A DNA stretch of 64,000 nucleotides. Source: Micromussa lordhowensis (taxonomy: Eukaryota > Cnidaria > Anthozoa > Scleractinia > Lobophylliidae). The DNA lies in NCBI GenBank assembly GCA_964020085.1, contig OZ026595.1, forward strand, positions 9,702,016 to 9,766,015. The letters run 5' to 3'. Positions 12,109 to 24,100 of the stretch are shown piece after piece; within the stretch, counting starts at the first letter, position 1; each line of letters opens with the position of its first letter. Under the pieces are notes generated by a model. It ran no database searches and had not been told where the DNA came from. It saw only the letters and a list, made by a program, of their open reading frames with translations. The translations under genes and the position numbers were made by a program.

Positions 12109-15100
12109 AAGAAGAAGAAGAAGAAGAAGAAGAAAAAATTAAGAAGATGACGAAGATTAGATTTATATAGTGTTAAATTTATAAAATATTCTAAAGCGCT
12201 TTACAATGTAAGATTAACATTACAATAAAAACATAACTGATAACTAAAAGAGTCCGAGTATTGAACACATTGCCAGACGGACAACGGCAATACGATTCAA
12301 TGCCTAGAATTTGAACAGATGTTGCTAAGAAAATAGAACAGATATGCACCCAATTAAACTTGATGAAGAATGCACATGACTTGGACAATATGCTTTCTTG
12401 ACATATAAATGAGTGTGAAGTGTTGGGCTCTGGTGCATGCAGTAGTAGCTTGCAATATTAATTTTAGCTGTGGAAACAGTCATTTGCTGCTGATCAACAA
12501 AAGTAATAACTGCCCATGGTTTTTCTTGGAATCTTCTTTGAAAGTGACCTTTCATGGTTAGTTTCAGTGAAGGCAACTCTAAAGCTAGGTTGATAATATT
12601 ATGTTAAAGGCTACAATGGACAAACTAACTATGTTGTTCTTTTTGTTTTTCTTTCTAGTCCTTCCAGCTCTAGTTCAAAGTGTAGAAGGAACATTGGTAA
12701 ATATGTCAGATGTCGAGCAACACAGCAAGCTTTGTGAGAATTCTGAGCTGCTAGGAGACAAAGTAAAGATGATCAAATCAGCATTGAAACGTCCTGCAGG
12801 AATCAACATAGGTTTGTTTTTGTTAATTCCGGGTTAGAGTATTGCTTGATTCCAAAATTGTGCCTAGCTCTGGTTAGATTACATGTACATGTATGTGTTT
12901 GAACTGCAGAGAAAGATTAAAAAGATATTCAGGCCTGAACAGGAATTCGAACCCATGACCTCTGCGATAACGGTGCAGTGCTCTACCAACTGGGAGCTGG
13001 TCACTTTGGGAGTTCATAACATACCAGATGATTAATGACATCAATTGGTTTCAATCAGTGAGTAATTGATGCGTAATCAGATGATTAGTCATTGATTATT
13101 GCCGATTATCAATGAGTAATCAATGAGTAATCAAAACCCAAACATTTTGTGGCCTATTGATTACTCATCGATGACATCAATTTCTCATTGATGTAATTGA
13201 TTACCTATTGATGTTATTGATAACTCATCGACGACCCATCAGTTACTCATCAACTATTATACTGCGCACGAAAGACACATTTCTTGCTTTCTTGTACCAT
13301 TTTTTTTCGTTTGTGATTCTGTTATCTGTGTTAGACTATTTTTCTTTAACTCGCGTTCCTGTTGACAAAATAGACCAATTTCGATATGTTAAAATTCAGC
13401 CTAAGACAAAATCCCATTCAGGCGTACTTAAGTTGTGGGCATAACTGCAATGATCAATCATGTCTTCATATGTTATTACTATTGTTCTTGTGGCAAAACA
13501 GCTTATGAGCCATAAATTTTAAAGATTTCAGTCAATGTTTAAGGGTGCATTCCTTTGGGGTGATCTGGGTCAGGATCAGTGATCCAAAATGCCTCAGATC
13601 ATGGTGCATCAAAGTCCGTCTTTAGGGAAAAATCTCAATACGACATATGGTATGAGATAAATAATGGTATTTTATTGCAGACTTAACTGATTATGGCAGC
13701 GAAGAAACAGGCATCAAAGGGTTCGATACGAAAGACAACATGCTGGATTTGTTTGAGATTTTAAGGGGGCATCACCCTACGGCAGGTAACCACGAAAACG
13801 TTCTGTTTCACCTCTCTTACATTAAAAACTGTATGAAATTTGAAAGATTCTTTTGTTTCCTCTAATTTACAGAGTTCCACTCAAGGCTAATTTGTGCATG
13901 TTCCAAAAAATCAGTTTCATTTTGTTTCTTGGTGCTGGGCAAAACGATTGCAGCCTCTGTGAAAGTGTTCTGGTACTTCCACAAAGATTAACCCAGACAC
14001 GACCCTTGTTTCCCTGACTAAAGTGAGTGTTGCATACTCGTCACTTGTTAAGTCTGATTATTATTGTTGTTGTTTTCTGCAGTGTCGGTTGGTGAAGCAG
14101 CAGATTTAGCAGAGCTTGGTAGTGAACCTGTTAAAGTAACACCTTTGGAACCTTCTGATCTCAGTGTAGAAGAAGTAAGTGGAACATTCTGGTTTTAGGA
14201 CTATCAGCAGATTGTCTAAATCAGGGAGACTTGGTTAAGGGTGTGGTTGGCCATCAGTGATAGTCCTTTTCAAGATTTCTCCCATCCATATAAATAATAA
14301 ATCATCTTTAATGAGGAGGCCTACATAACCTAACCCAACCTAACCCTACCTTACCCTATTATAACCTAGCCTACTAACCCTATTATCACACTATACAACT
14401 CGGAGTTTGATTTCTTGTTGGCAAGGTTTTGTCATTTTTTCATTGGGTTTATCTCTTTCTAAGCCGATTCATAATGAGCAACTGCTCATGTCACAGTAGC
14501 TTCTCAACTCCAAGCAAGACTGTATTCCATTGCAGCAAGAGAGAAGATCTAAGTCAGAAATTTTTATCGTGGACTGTATTTACACATGTATTTCCAGAAC
14601 TATCTTTTACTCGAGCAGCTCTTTGTTGTTCTTTGTTTTTGTTGTTTAGCTTCTGTAATGTTACCTAGAGCTCAAACATTCTGAAGAATATTAAGAATGT
14701 ATTCTATACAAATATAATTAAAAGCAGCAAACTTGAGAGCTTTGCTATACTTTAACTGTCGATGAGCAGTTCCTACAATCTGTAACTGAATTCGAAGATG
14801 TACTTTTCTTCTGACACTGGGTATTCTTCTAGAAGCCTACACGTTATGTTAAATTGTGTATTTTTGCTATTTTTTCCTTCTCTCGATTTATTACAAAGTA
14901 GTAGTTTAAGCAGACCTTATGTACTACTACAAAAGTTCTCTATTAACTTGAAACAATGGTTGAGGTCCTTTGAGTTTCACTTGACGGCTGGTTAGCTAAC
15001 AGAGTGGTCGTTTTGAAATGAATCACTTCAGATCGAACCAGAACCTCAACGTCTTCGTAAGAAGTTGCCAAGGGACGCAAAGAAACGGGACGCTTCACGG

Positions 15101-18100
15101 GACAGATCCCAACTCACCCGCAGCATTGATTCCGAAGACCTGCTCTTTAACTTCTCAGAAGACGATGAAATGGATAAGATCAACAGGAAAGCTCTACTAG
15201 GTACAATGTTAAAAATACATGTTTTCGACTGTAGGAGGGGTCTCCACGAAAAGTAGTTTGGAAAGTTCAGAAACTTGTTTAAGTTTTTTAAACTGTATTT
15301 TGTGAGAATTTGTTTATACATAGTTGAATGTTATCTTCTTATGAGCCTCTTTTTCTTTCAGTGAAGAAAAAGTATATTAAGACGGATTCCGCTCAAGGTT
15401 CGAGCAATAAGTGCAAAAATTATCTACTAAAAATGTACACATGGCACGGTAACTTTTTTAATACTGTTTAACGCATCTCACTGTAATTCATTTCTCTAGG
15501 TGACCCCGCAATTAAATCTCCAAGCATTCTCGAGAAAATTAATGTAAAACCTTGTAAGAATGCTTAATGCGAGTGTAATTCTGTTTTCAACTAATGCGAA
15601 ATGTCCGTTTTAACTGAACTATAGATAACTTGAAGTTCATTTTTCCCTCGCGGGGTCAGCTTGAGAACTTAAATCTCAACAAGACCTTCTTACCTTTATC
15701 CAAAATATTACCATGCTAAGAGAGTTTTTTGGAAACTTAATTTTTGCCATTATTGCTCGAATGTTGTGCTGAAATCGTCTTAATTTCTTTCATTTTCAAC
15801 TTAATGTGAGTGCAAAAGTTGTAGAATATTTTGTCAGTTTGCCTTGTTCAGCGTCACCCGTGAGAACAAAATGTATATTTTGAGTTTGGAGTCAAATGTA
15901 GTCAAGTGTTTTTCATTGAACTATTTTCAGGAATAACTGAGAGGCACTGGGACGAGGCACCATTGTCAGCGGCCATTGTTCGCCCCATTAAACCGTCCCA
16001 GACCTCTCGTGCGCCAGTCTCCAGACTCCTGAATGCCGTGAAGACCAGAGACTTCGACTTGGCTGAGTTGGAACTACGAAAAGTGGAGTCAAGAGCTTCT
16101 GCATCGAGAACACTTGCAAGTTCCTCTGCAGACAAATCAAGGAATTTGGAAGGAGTAAGGTAAGAAAATATATTGCAAAATAAAAACAGCTGACCATCAT
16201 GTCACTTGCGTGGTAGAGCACCAAGCTCACACAAAACGAGTTTTGTTAGGAGTCAATTTTTTTTTTTCAAGTTTGTTTTTCATCATGCTGCAGGCTTGTT
16301 CGAGTGTCAGCAGGGGAAATTGAACAACTCACGCCACTTATCATACAAGCAACACGTGATTTCAGAGCCAACCCACGTGATTTAGTTGCTGTTGAACGCT
16401 TGCAGACCATTGGTCGAGAATGGGCCTCTAAAGTGCACGTGCTCTCTGGAGCTGTTGATGAAATTGTGGCTCCGTGGTCAGCTGCCGCTTCTAAACTGGC
16501 TTTAGCTGCGTCTTCTGGTGACGCAGAAGAGTTAAAAAAGCAGGTATAATATTTTGTGACGCAATCTATAGATAGATGTTGTATCAGACAACGCCAATTT
16601 CCTTCTTAGACTGGAATCCTGGGGAAGAACTGTCTCTCTGAGCCCGCAGTGGTCGACAAGATTATCGCTGAGTAACCAGTATTCCATATAACAGAAAGGC
16701 CTCAGGTGAAAAACACGCCAAGGTTGTCTTGATGAGGCTTAAGTCTAGTCACCCATTGGAATTCGTTACTGACACCCTGCCCTTAAAACTTATCTGGAGC
16801 CCCAAGTAACCTTATGGCGACATACTGATGCCACCCCTTTCGTAGTGTTTGTGCGATGAGCTCGTAACAATGTACATATACTAAATCAGGCATGACAATT
16901 CTAACAAGCTAGAGCAAGTCTTACTAGATTACCTACCAACGTAAAGCTTAGTGAATGCAAGACAAACACCATGTTGTTCTCGTCAGGTGGACAACATAAA
17001 CAAGCATGTTCTTCGCCTCAGGCAGCTAGCTGTGGCCGCAAAAGCCGCAGGTGATGCAGAAGACTACGCTATGGATGCTGGGAATGAAGGTGAAGCGCCT
17101 GCGCGTGACCCAGCCTCTCTTCAGCGGGTAGAGCAAGTTCATATGACTTCGGGAGAAATCGAGCGAATGACACCTCAGCTAATCACAGCTGCTCAGGTGA
17201 TAACGCCATTTGATAAACGTCTGAGTTATTTGCATCCATTCAATCCTGTGCATGTTGTCATTACAGATCTGTGTCGGACTAGACGGGAAAACCTTCTGTG
17301 CCACACGTGGGGTGATTTTCTTATTAGTTCCCAGTCTTGTTTAGTGGGCATTTAGTTTAGTTCTCTTAATTCCCTCCCTCCCTCCTTAGAAACTAACATT
17401 TCAGAATTCGAATTTGATCTACATAGAGGACCCGCACAAAACCCATCCACAGTTTATGTGGATTTCGTCTTTCAATGTGGTAATCTGTTTATCTGCTCGT
17501 TTATTTACCAAATTATTTGTCCCTGCAGGCGCTGTCAAGAGATCCAACAGACATCGCAAATGTTGAAAGACTGGAACTTCGCCGAAGGGACTGGGCCTCA
17601 AAGGTTCACAGTCTGGTATACGCAGTTGATGACGTCACTGTAGGGACATCCGCGCCTGTCGAGCAATTGGCAGCTGTTGCCTTGGCAGGAGACCAGCATG
17701 CCTTGCAAGAAAACTCCCGGATGTTAACGTCATACGCGCGAACTCTAAAAGGAATGGTTGATGCGGCAATAGCAGGGTGAGTAGCCTCGTGTGCTTGGTT
17801 ACTTCCTAAATAAAACGTATTTCCATTCATGTTTTAATCTTGATGTATCGACGTGAGTGTGTTTTTCGTGTTTTGATTTAGTTGCAATGATCCCAAGAAA
17901 GTCAGCTTAGCCAAGGCAACTGTAAACTCCGTTGAGAAGTTGACCGCTGACCTTCAAGACACGGCTCGCTCGGTGTCGGAGATGGCATTGCGAGAACGAA
18001 GAACACTGGAGCAGAGCTTGTCATACATGGGGGTGGTGGAGAGGATGAATATGCTACAGAGGGAATGGGCTACAAAGGTAATTTAACATCAGATTGTAGT

Positions 18101-21100
18101 TTTCCAAAAACAAATGGCATATGCTATGTCGTAGATAATATCTTAAATAAGTCAAGGCTAATTTGAGCTGTATCGTACTTTATTGGGTTCGTGAACGCTT
18201 TACCGGATATCTTCCTGATTTACCACACGATTTTCCGAACTAAGGTTATAACAAATCCATTGCGTTCAGTGAAAGGATTTGACATTTTGATCTTTGCACT
18301 GGAAGGTTAATTCCGGCCTTATGTTGTGGAAAAGCTCATTTTTTGCCATGACAACATGTTTTGGTAAAACTGCCTGTGGATTGCAGGTGTTGCGAATTTC
18401 AAATAGGTAATGGCAATGCATTTTCTTTAATAAATAACTCATGTTGCAGTCCAACTGGTTTGCTACACCTTTATGCTTGACTCTTCCATAAATCGAAAAG
18501 TTGAGCTGCAGTTGGGGACACTTGAAAAATGCTCGGCTGTAGAAGGCAAACTTGAAAATGTTCTAATTCGTACTTTCTCCCAACTGCAGGTTCATTTGCT
18601 GACAGCTCTCGTGGACGACCTGACCGCTGAAGCATCTGCACCAGTGGATCGCCTCGCCGGCGCAGCGCTTGCTGTTAGTAAAGCTGACCTTGGTGAACGA
18701 ATACAACAACAAAGCAGATTCGAGATGCAAGCGGACGAACTGAAAGCACGCGTGGCACGTGTCCGAACGCACGCCAGTAAAGCTGTGGAGAATTCTCGGC
18801 ACGCGAGTAAAGTCAGGACTGTTCGTGTGACTGGTGACTTCATTGATAGGCTGACACCGCAAGTTATTGCTGCGGCACGTGCTCTGGCCGGTGAGATAAC
18901 TTCGAGTCTCTTTGTGCAAGGCGTAGCTCGGTTATAGTGTTAAGCGTCACGAATTTAAACATTTTGAAAGACACGAAAAGAACTTCTGTATTTTTTTACA
19001 TAGTCTTTAAGTACAAAAGATGCATTTTAAAAATCTATTAATCCCATAGATTGTAGATTCATTCATTATCATTATGAACTTATTTGCAGTTTTGGCAAAC
19101 ACAGACCTCACAGATGATAAAGCAACAGTTTTCCTGTTCATAAAAATGAAACGAACTTTTAAAACGCCTGAATGTTAAAATTTTTGGAGCATTATTATTG
19201 TTATGGACCAAACCACGCTTGATAACGAGATCCACTCGTAAAACTACCAATCCACACAGCGTGAGACAAATCTCTGAAAATTAGATTGCCTAAGGTCCTC
19301 TAAATTAATTGTACTAAAGACCAGCGATGAGAAACTGTTCATTGCTAGCATGGCTTGAAGAGTAAAAGTATCAAACTCTTGCTTTCGCGTATTTGTGGCC
19401 ATGTGGAGAACAGTCTTTGTCTTTCTCCAGTCATTACTCATGTCTTTCTGAACGAAATTTCAGACAATCCAGATCAGCCGACTGTGGAACATTTCCAGAT
19501 GTTGAGGCGTCAGTGGGCGTCTAAAGCACAGCTGTTAATGGCTACCCTTGATGAGCTGCCTGATGCTGACGCTGCAGCAGTACAAGGTAATGAGCATCAC
19601 GTGCAACACACGTGAATAACCAGGGCGTGTCCGCTTTGGATAAACACGCACCGCCCTGCTTGCGTGGAAAATGAATACAGAGTGAGGAAAAAAGATTTTT
19701 TTAAAACGGTCTAGAGTAGTTCATCCAAACCGATACTAATGTTGCTCTCAAACTGTGGACCACAAATAAAGAGGCCATTAATTGAGAGGTTGATAACTTA
19801 GAGTTCGACGTTTTTATCAAACCTTGCCCGCCACGGCTTTCCAATAATGATGGCAAATTTTGTATTTAGCATTTCTCCTTCCAGGTGTATTCACCCCCCC
19901 CCCCCACTTCTAACAAGGAGAAATAATTTTATTTTTCCTCCACGTTTTAGAACGTTTTTTTTGTTGTTGCTCCGTGGTTGAAATTAAACTTTACAGAAGT
20001 AAGATATTATTTTGGAACAATATTGTGTCTATTTTTGCTTTTTTTAGTCCTTTTTGTGTAGCTTTTTTCGCCAGGTTTTTCCCTTGTTTTCCTCGCCTTT
20101 TTTAAAGGGGTGCAGGTTCATTCTTGTGTTGGGATACATTAGTTCAATCTTTTAGGCAACAAACGTGACGCAGCTTGCTTGCTAAATCCTTTGTTTCATG
20201 TCACGACGCGTGAAACAGCAACCTCCTACCCAGGCTCTCTCTCCTCTGCCAGCGACAGGGAAGTCAGAGGAGAGAGAGCCTGGGAACGAGGTTGGTGAAG
20301 CAGCAGCGTCAAAAGGTTTGCATCTGCACGCGGGCTAAAGTTTGCTTTATAATTTGAGTCAATATTTATCTTTTTTCGTTAGATGTGTTCCAGGATTTAT
20401 TAGGAATCTCACAGTTAGACCCCTCACAGAGCTTTGAGTCCCTAAACGAAGAGGAAAAAGAAGCTATCGCGGGCTCAACCCGTGGGCCGCCGTCAGTAAC
20501 ACCCCTCCCCTCTCAGGAAGACAGTTTGCAACGATCCTCCACCCCGCCGAGAAGTTTGCTACCTGGAGTGGGTCGATCGCCGGAGATGAGCTCGTATTTT
20601 GATGACATGGCATCGACTGATGTAAGCTTTTTGTTCTTCTTTAAGGCTCAAAACAGTTTCCAACACTTAGATTTTGATGGGTAGTTATAACCACTCTTTA
20701 TCACTTCATCAATCATGGTATTAAAAAACTGCCCAATCATTGGTGAACACGTTGTTGTCATTTTCGTGCCACACAATAGGTTACCATAGCAACAGTATGA
20801 CCTACTAAAAACACCCTTAATTCCAGCTTTAGGGGCTTATAATTCAAAAACGGCATGGCGAAATTTTACAGGAAGCAAAGTAAGGTTCCATATGTTTATT
20901 TTATATTTTGGCTCAGCTTTAATTGCCTGCGGAAAACCTAACCCTTTGAAGGTGTCTGTAAATCAAAGTAAAGTTTAGTGAGAAAGCAGTGCTAACAGGC
21001 TCACACAGGCTTTCTTACATGATGCTGTTTTCTTCCTTCAAAGAGGACGGATTCTTTGGAGAGATCGTATTCATTTTCCGACACCGAGGGTGCTCCAGAG

Positions 21101-24100
21101 GTCCGTCGGCTGAGAGGGCCTTGGGGATCAGCTAGTGAAACGGACCTCGTGAGAAAGGCCCTGGTTGATGAGCTCCATCAACGCTTTTCCTCAGCCGAGT
21201 CTCTCAACCGAGCTGGAATTGCTCCTGTTTCTCGTCATCATCTGAGAGGTGCAAGTATCTCTGGACTTACGCGCGGTGAACCCGAGTGGAAATCGACCTC
21301 TATTGAAGAACTGAGGGCGAGAAAAAGCTCCAAGTCAATTGAGGTATATTGAAGTTACCAGTTGCTTTGTTTTTTAAGCATGCTAAGCTTGAAGAAACTT
21401 GTGAAAAATGTTTACACTATTGAGAGTGGTTTTCTACTGCCTTCCACCTGTCTACAACTTTTATTTACCCCTTTCAAGCTCAAGAGACAAGATAAGATAC
21501 GACAAGATAAGAAGGTTTTTCCATCAGTTACTTAAGTTATTGGACTATCTACCTAACTACAATAAAATTAATAACAACAAATCGAATTAAATTAAAAACT
21601 TCTTTTCATGGAGGCCGGATCTAAAAATTTACTTAAAATTAAGATATTTCTTAAAACTGTGGCGACTTAATTTAGATTTGAAATTGGTCAGTGAAGATGC
21701 TTGTCTTAGGTCTATAGGTAAGTTGTTCCACAAATGAGCTCCGCTGTATGAAAAACTTCTCTTAAGATAATCAGTTCGAGGCTGTGGAAGAACTAACTGG
21801 TTTTCGGTATTCGATAAGCACTTACATTGTCACGATATACGAATCTATGTAATGTTTTATTCATTAGGATAGACTTCTGTTCCAATCTTTGATAGTATAT
21901 TATTCGCTACCCCAGTGCCCGGAACAAGTCATTCAAATAACTATCATAGTTCGCAAATTTTGAAGTCTTTGGAGTTTTTCAGAAAGGCCCCACACTACAC
22001 TGCAATAATCAAAATGTGGTTGAACCAGGCTGTTGTAAACTTTAATTAAAATATTAAGTGTAGTGAGATGCCGAATTCGCTTAATTGCACCAATGGCCCA
22101 AGCTATCTTCTTAGAGGTATTTCCAATATGACACTCCCAGCTTATATTTGATCGATATGTACTCCCAGGGATTAAGCGGAGGTTACTTGTTCTGAAGCGT
22201 TCTCTTTTATAGTAATAGAGGGACTTTCTATAAATTGTGATAACTTCTGCCTTGATGCAATAAGCATAAACTCAGTTTTTGTCATATTTAGGTTAAGCTT
22301 GTTAGCTGACAGCCATTCGTACATATTGCTCAGGTCGTGATTAAGGCAATAATTTATACGCTCAACGTCAGTGCTGGTAAGCGTCAGGTTCATATCATTC
22401 GCGTACATTCTGTGTTCCGAATATATCAAACCAGAAGAGGTGCAAAAATTGTTCCCTGGGGAACACCACCTCTTAGACATTTCGGGGTTGACTTACAACA
22501 ATTAATATGACAAATCTAAGCTCGATTATCTAAATAAGGAGCAAACCACTGATTGCTGGACCAACGAATTCCGTAGTATTTCAATTTTCGTAACAAAATA
22601 TCGTGATCTACTGTATCAAATGCCTTTCTGAGATCTAAAAAGACTACGACATTAATAAGACCACGGTCAATATCCATGGCCCAGCTATCTGTGGCTTCGA
22701 TAAGTGCCGTGAGTTTGGAATGCAGAGAACGAAAACCAGGTTGATGGTTTGAGAGAAAGTTATTATTAGTTACATAATGATATAGCTGATCGTAGATTAT
22801 TCGTTCAAAGACTTCGTCGGATCAGAGCACTTTCATTCTCTTAGTTGGAGAAAAGCGCGGGAAGCGTGTAGTTTCTGCCTCAAGAACGCGACCTCCCCCG
22901 GAGCTCGAACCTCTCGATGAATTACACGAAATTAGGCCGCCGCCCTTCACAGTTCTGAACTATTTCATCACAGTTATTGTTAGATCTCATGAACGACAAT
23001 TTGTTTCAGCTCGCCGCTCAACTCCTGCAAGAAGAAACGGACAAATGGGAAGAAGAGAACAATTCAATCGTGATGGTGGCTAAGGAAATGGCTCAACAAA
23101 TGCTACAGATCGCCAAGTTCGCTCGAGGAAGAAACCGACTCCAGGTACCAGGGCTGGGGTGGATAATTAATGCATCCCAACCGGGTCGTTGTATGGTCTT
23201 GTAACGAAAACCGTGCTTTGTGGTGGAATGGAAAGCGGGTTACCATATTAAGCTAAGTTAATTGTGCAGTGAAGAAAAGGTTTCATTAAAAGGTCTTTTC
23301 TCGTCTTTGACAGAATAAAATGGAAATGATTAACACAGCAAAAGCTATCGCGTCCAATGCCAAGTTTATTCTCAAGTTTGCTCACGTCATTGCTGAACAG
23401 AGCGTCGACGAAAGGTAAAGAAAAGATCTGGCCGTCTTAATTTTCAAATTTGAGTGGGATGCATTCTGCAGTAGGATAATGTTCTGTTGCTTTTTCCAGG
23501 AGTAAAAGTGATTTGCTGTACTATGCAGAATACCTTCCAACCATCAGTACACAGCTGAAAATCATATCGTCTGTTAAGGCAGCCACTCCCTCGGACATAT
23601 CGGTAGGTTCACATGTATTAAATGATTTGTTTCACTTTCATTAAACCCTCCTCATACGAATGCGCAAAAACAACGCTTGACAAAATAAATTTTGTCACAG
23701 CGCATGCGTTCCTGTTCACACACTGTTCCCCAGTTTCCGCTCGGTGTTACCTGATCTGTTCTTTGCTATCTCTTGCAGGCAGACGCGATGCTGGTAAAAA
23801 ATGCACAAAATCTTATGCAAGCTGTTGTGAAAACTCTAAAAGCAGCTGAGGCCGCTTGTGTAAAGGTACCGTTGACTAACGCGTTATGAGTTGTTTCCCT
23901 GAGAAGAGAATCATAGTTAATCCAAAATTCTTGTTTGCTTTTAGGGTCTCCGCCCACCTGGGCAAGATGCCTCGTCTGATCACACGGAAGCCGCTGACCT
24001 CGCTTTTCAGTGGAAAAAGAAACTAAGAAGACAGCGTGCAATCGAGGCTCTGACCGCGTCACGTGACCAACTAGGCCTGCGCAGACGAGAGAAAAACAGC

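Larger units (their letters stand above)
2042..13785 (+). other. Head and middle domain exons of the catenin-like gene
   Basis: These twelve exons encode visible residues 1-540. Residues 1-144 form the D1-like bundle, including the segment LCNKRQKELSNPRLRD, which parallels alpha-catenin RRQQELKDPHCRD. Residues 145-275 include RRRECIVQACQSVLQMRNEL and end in AVIDHITTVFADAELPVHN, parallel to the alpha-catenin segment leading into its M region. Residues 276-505 form the canonical middle module, with DIEKLAPQLVSAA, then RRDWTAKIHALTSVVDDIT, then ARRVAMVTKKEMNMTADP. The small exon 2700-2753 was set in the frame reading SFTESLMLLASLCNKRQK. That frame joins phase 0 on both sides; the frame reading FHRVFDAL would break the next junction. 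Confidence 0.85.

Noticed and set aside
15500..15553. Second candidate cassette exon in the catenin-like linker (54 bases, acceptor TTTCTCTAG, donor GTAAGA)
   Set aside because: The phases match, but its last base T joined to GA of the next exon makes a TGA stop. It would work only as a poison exon and has no other support.
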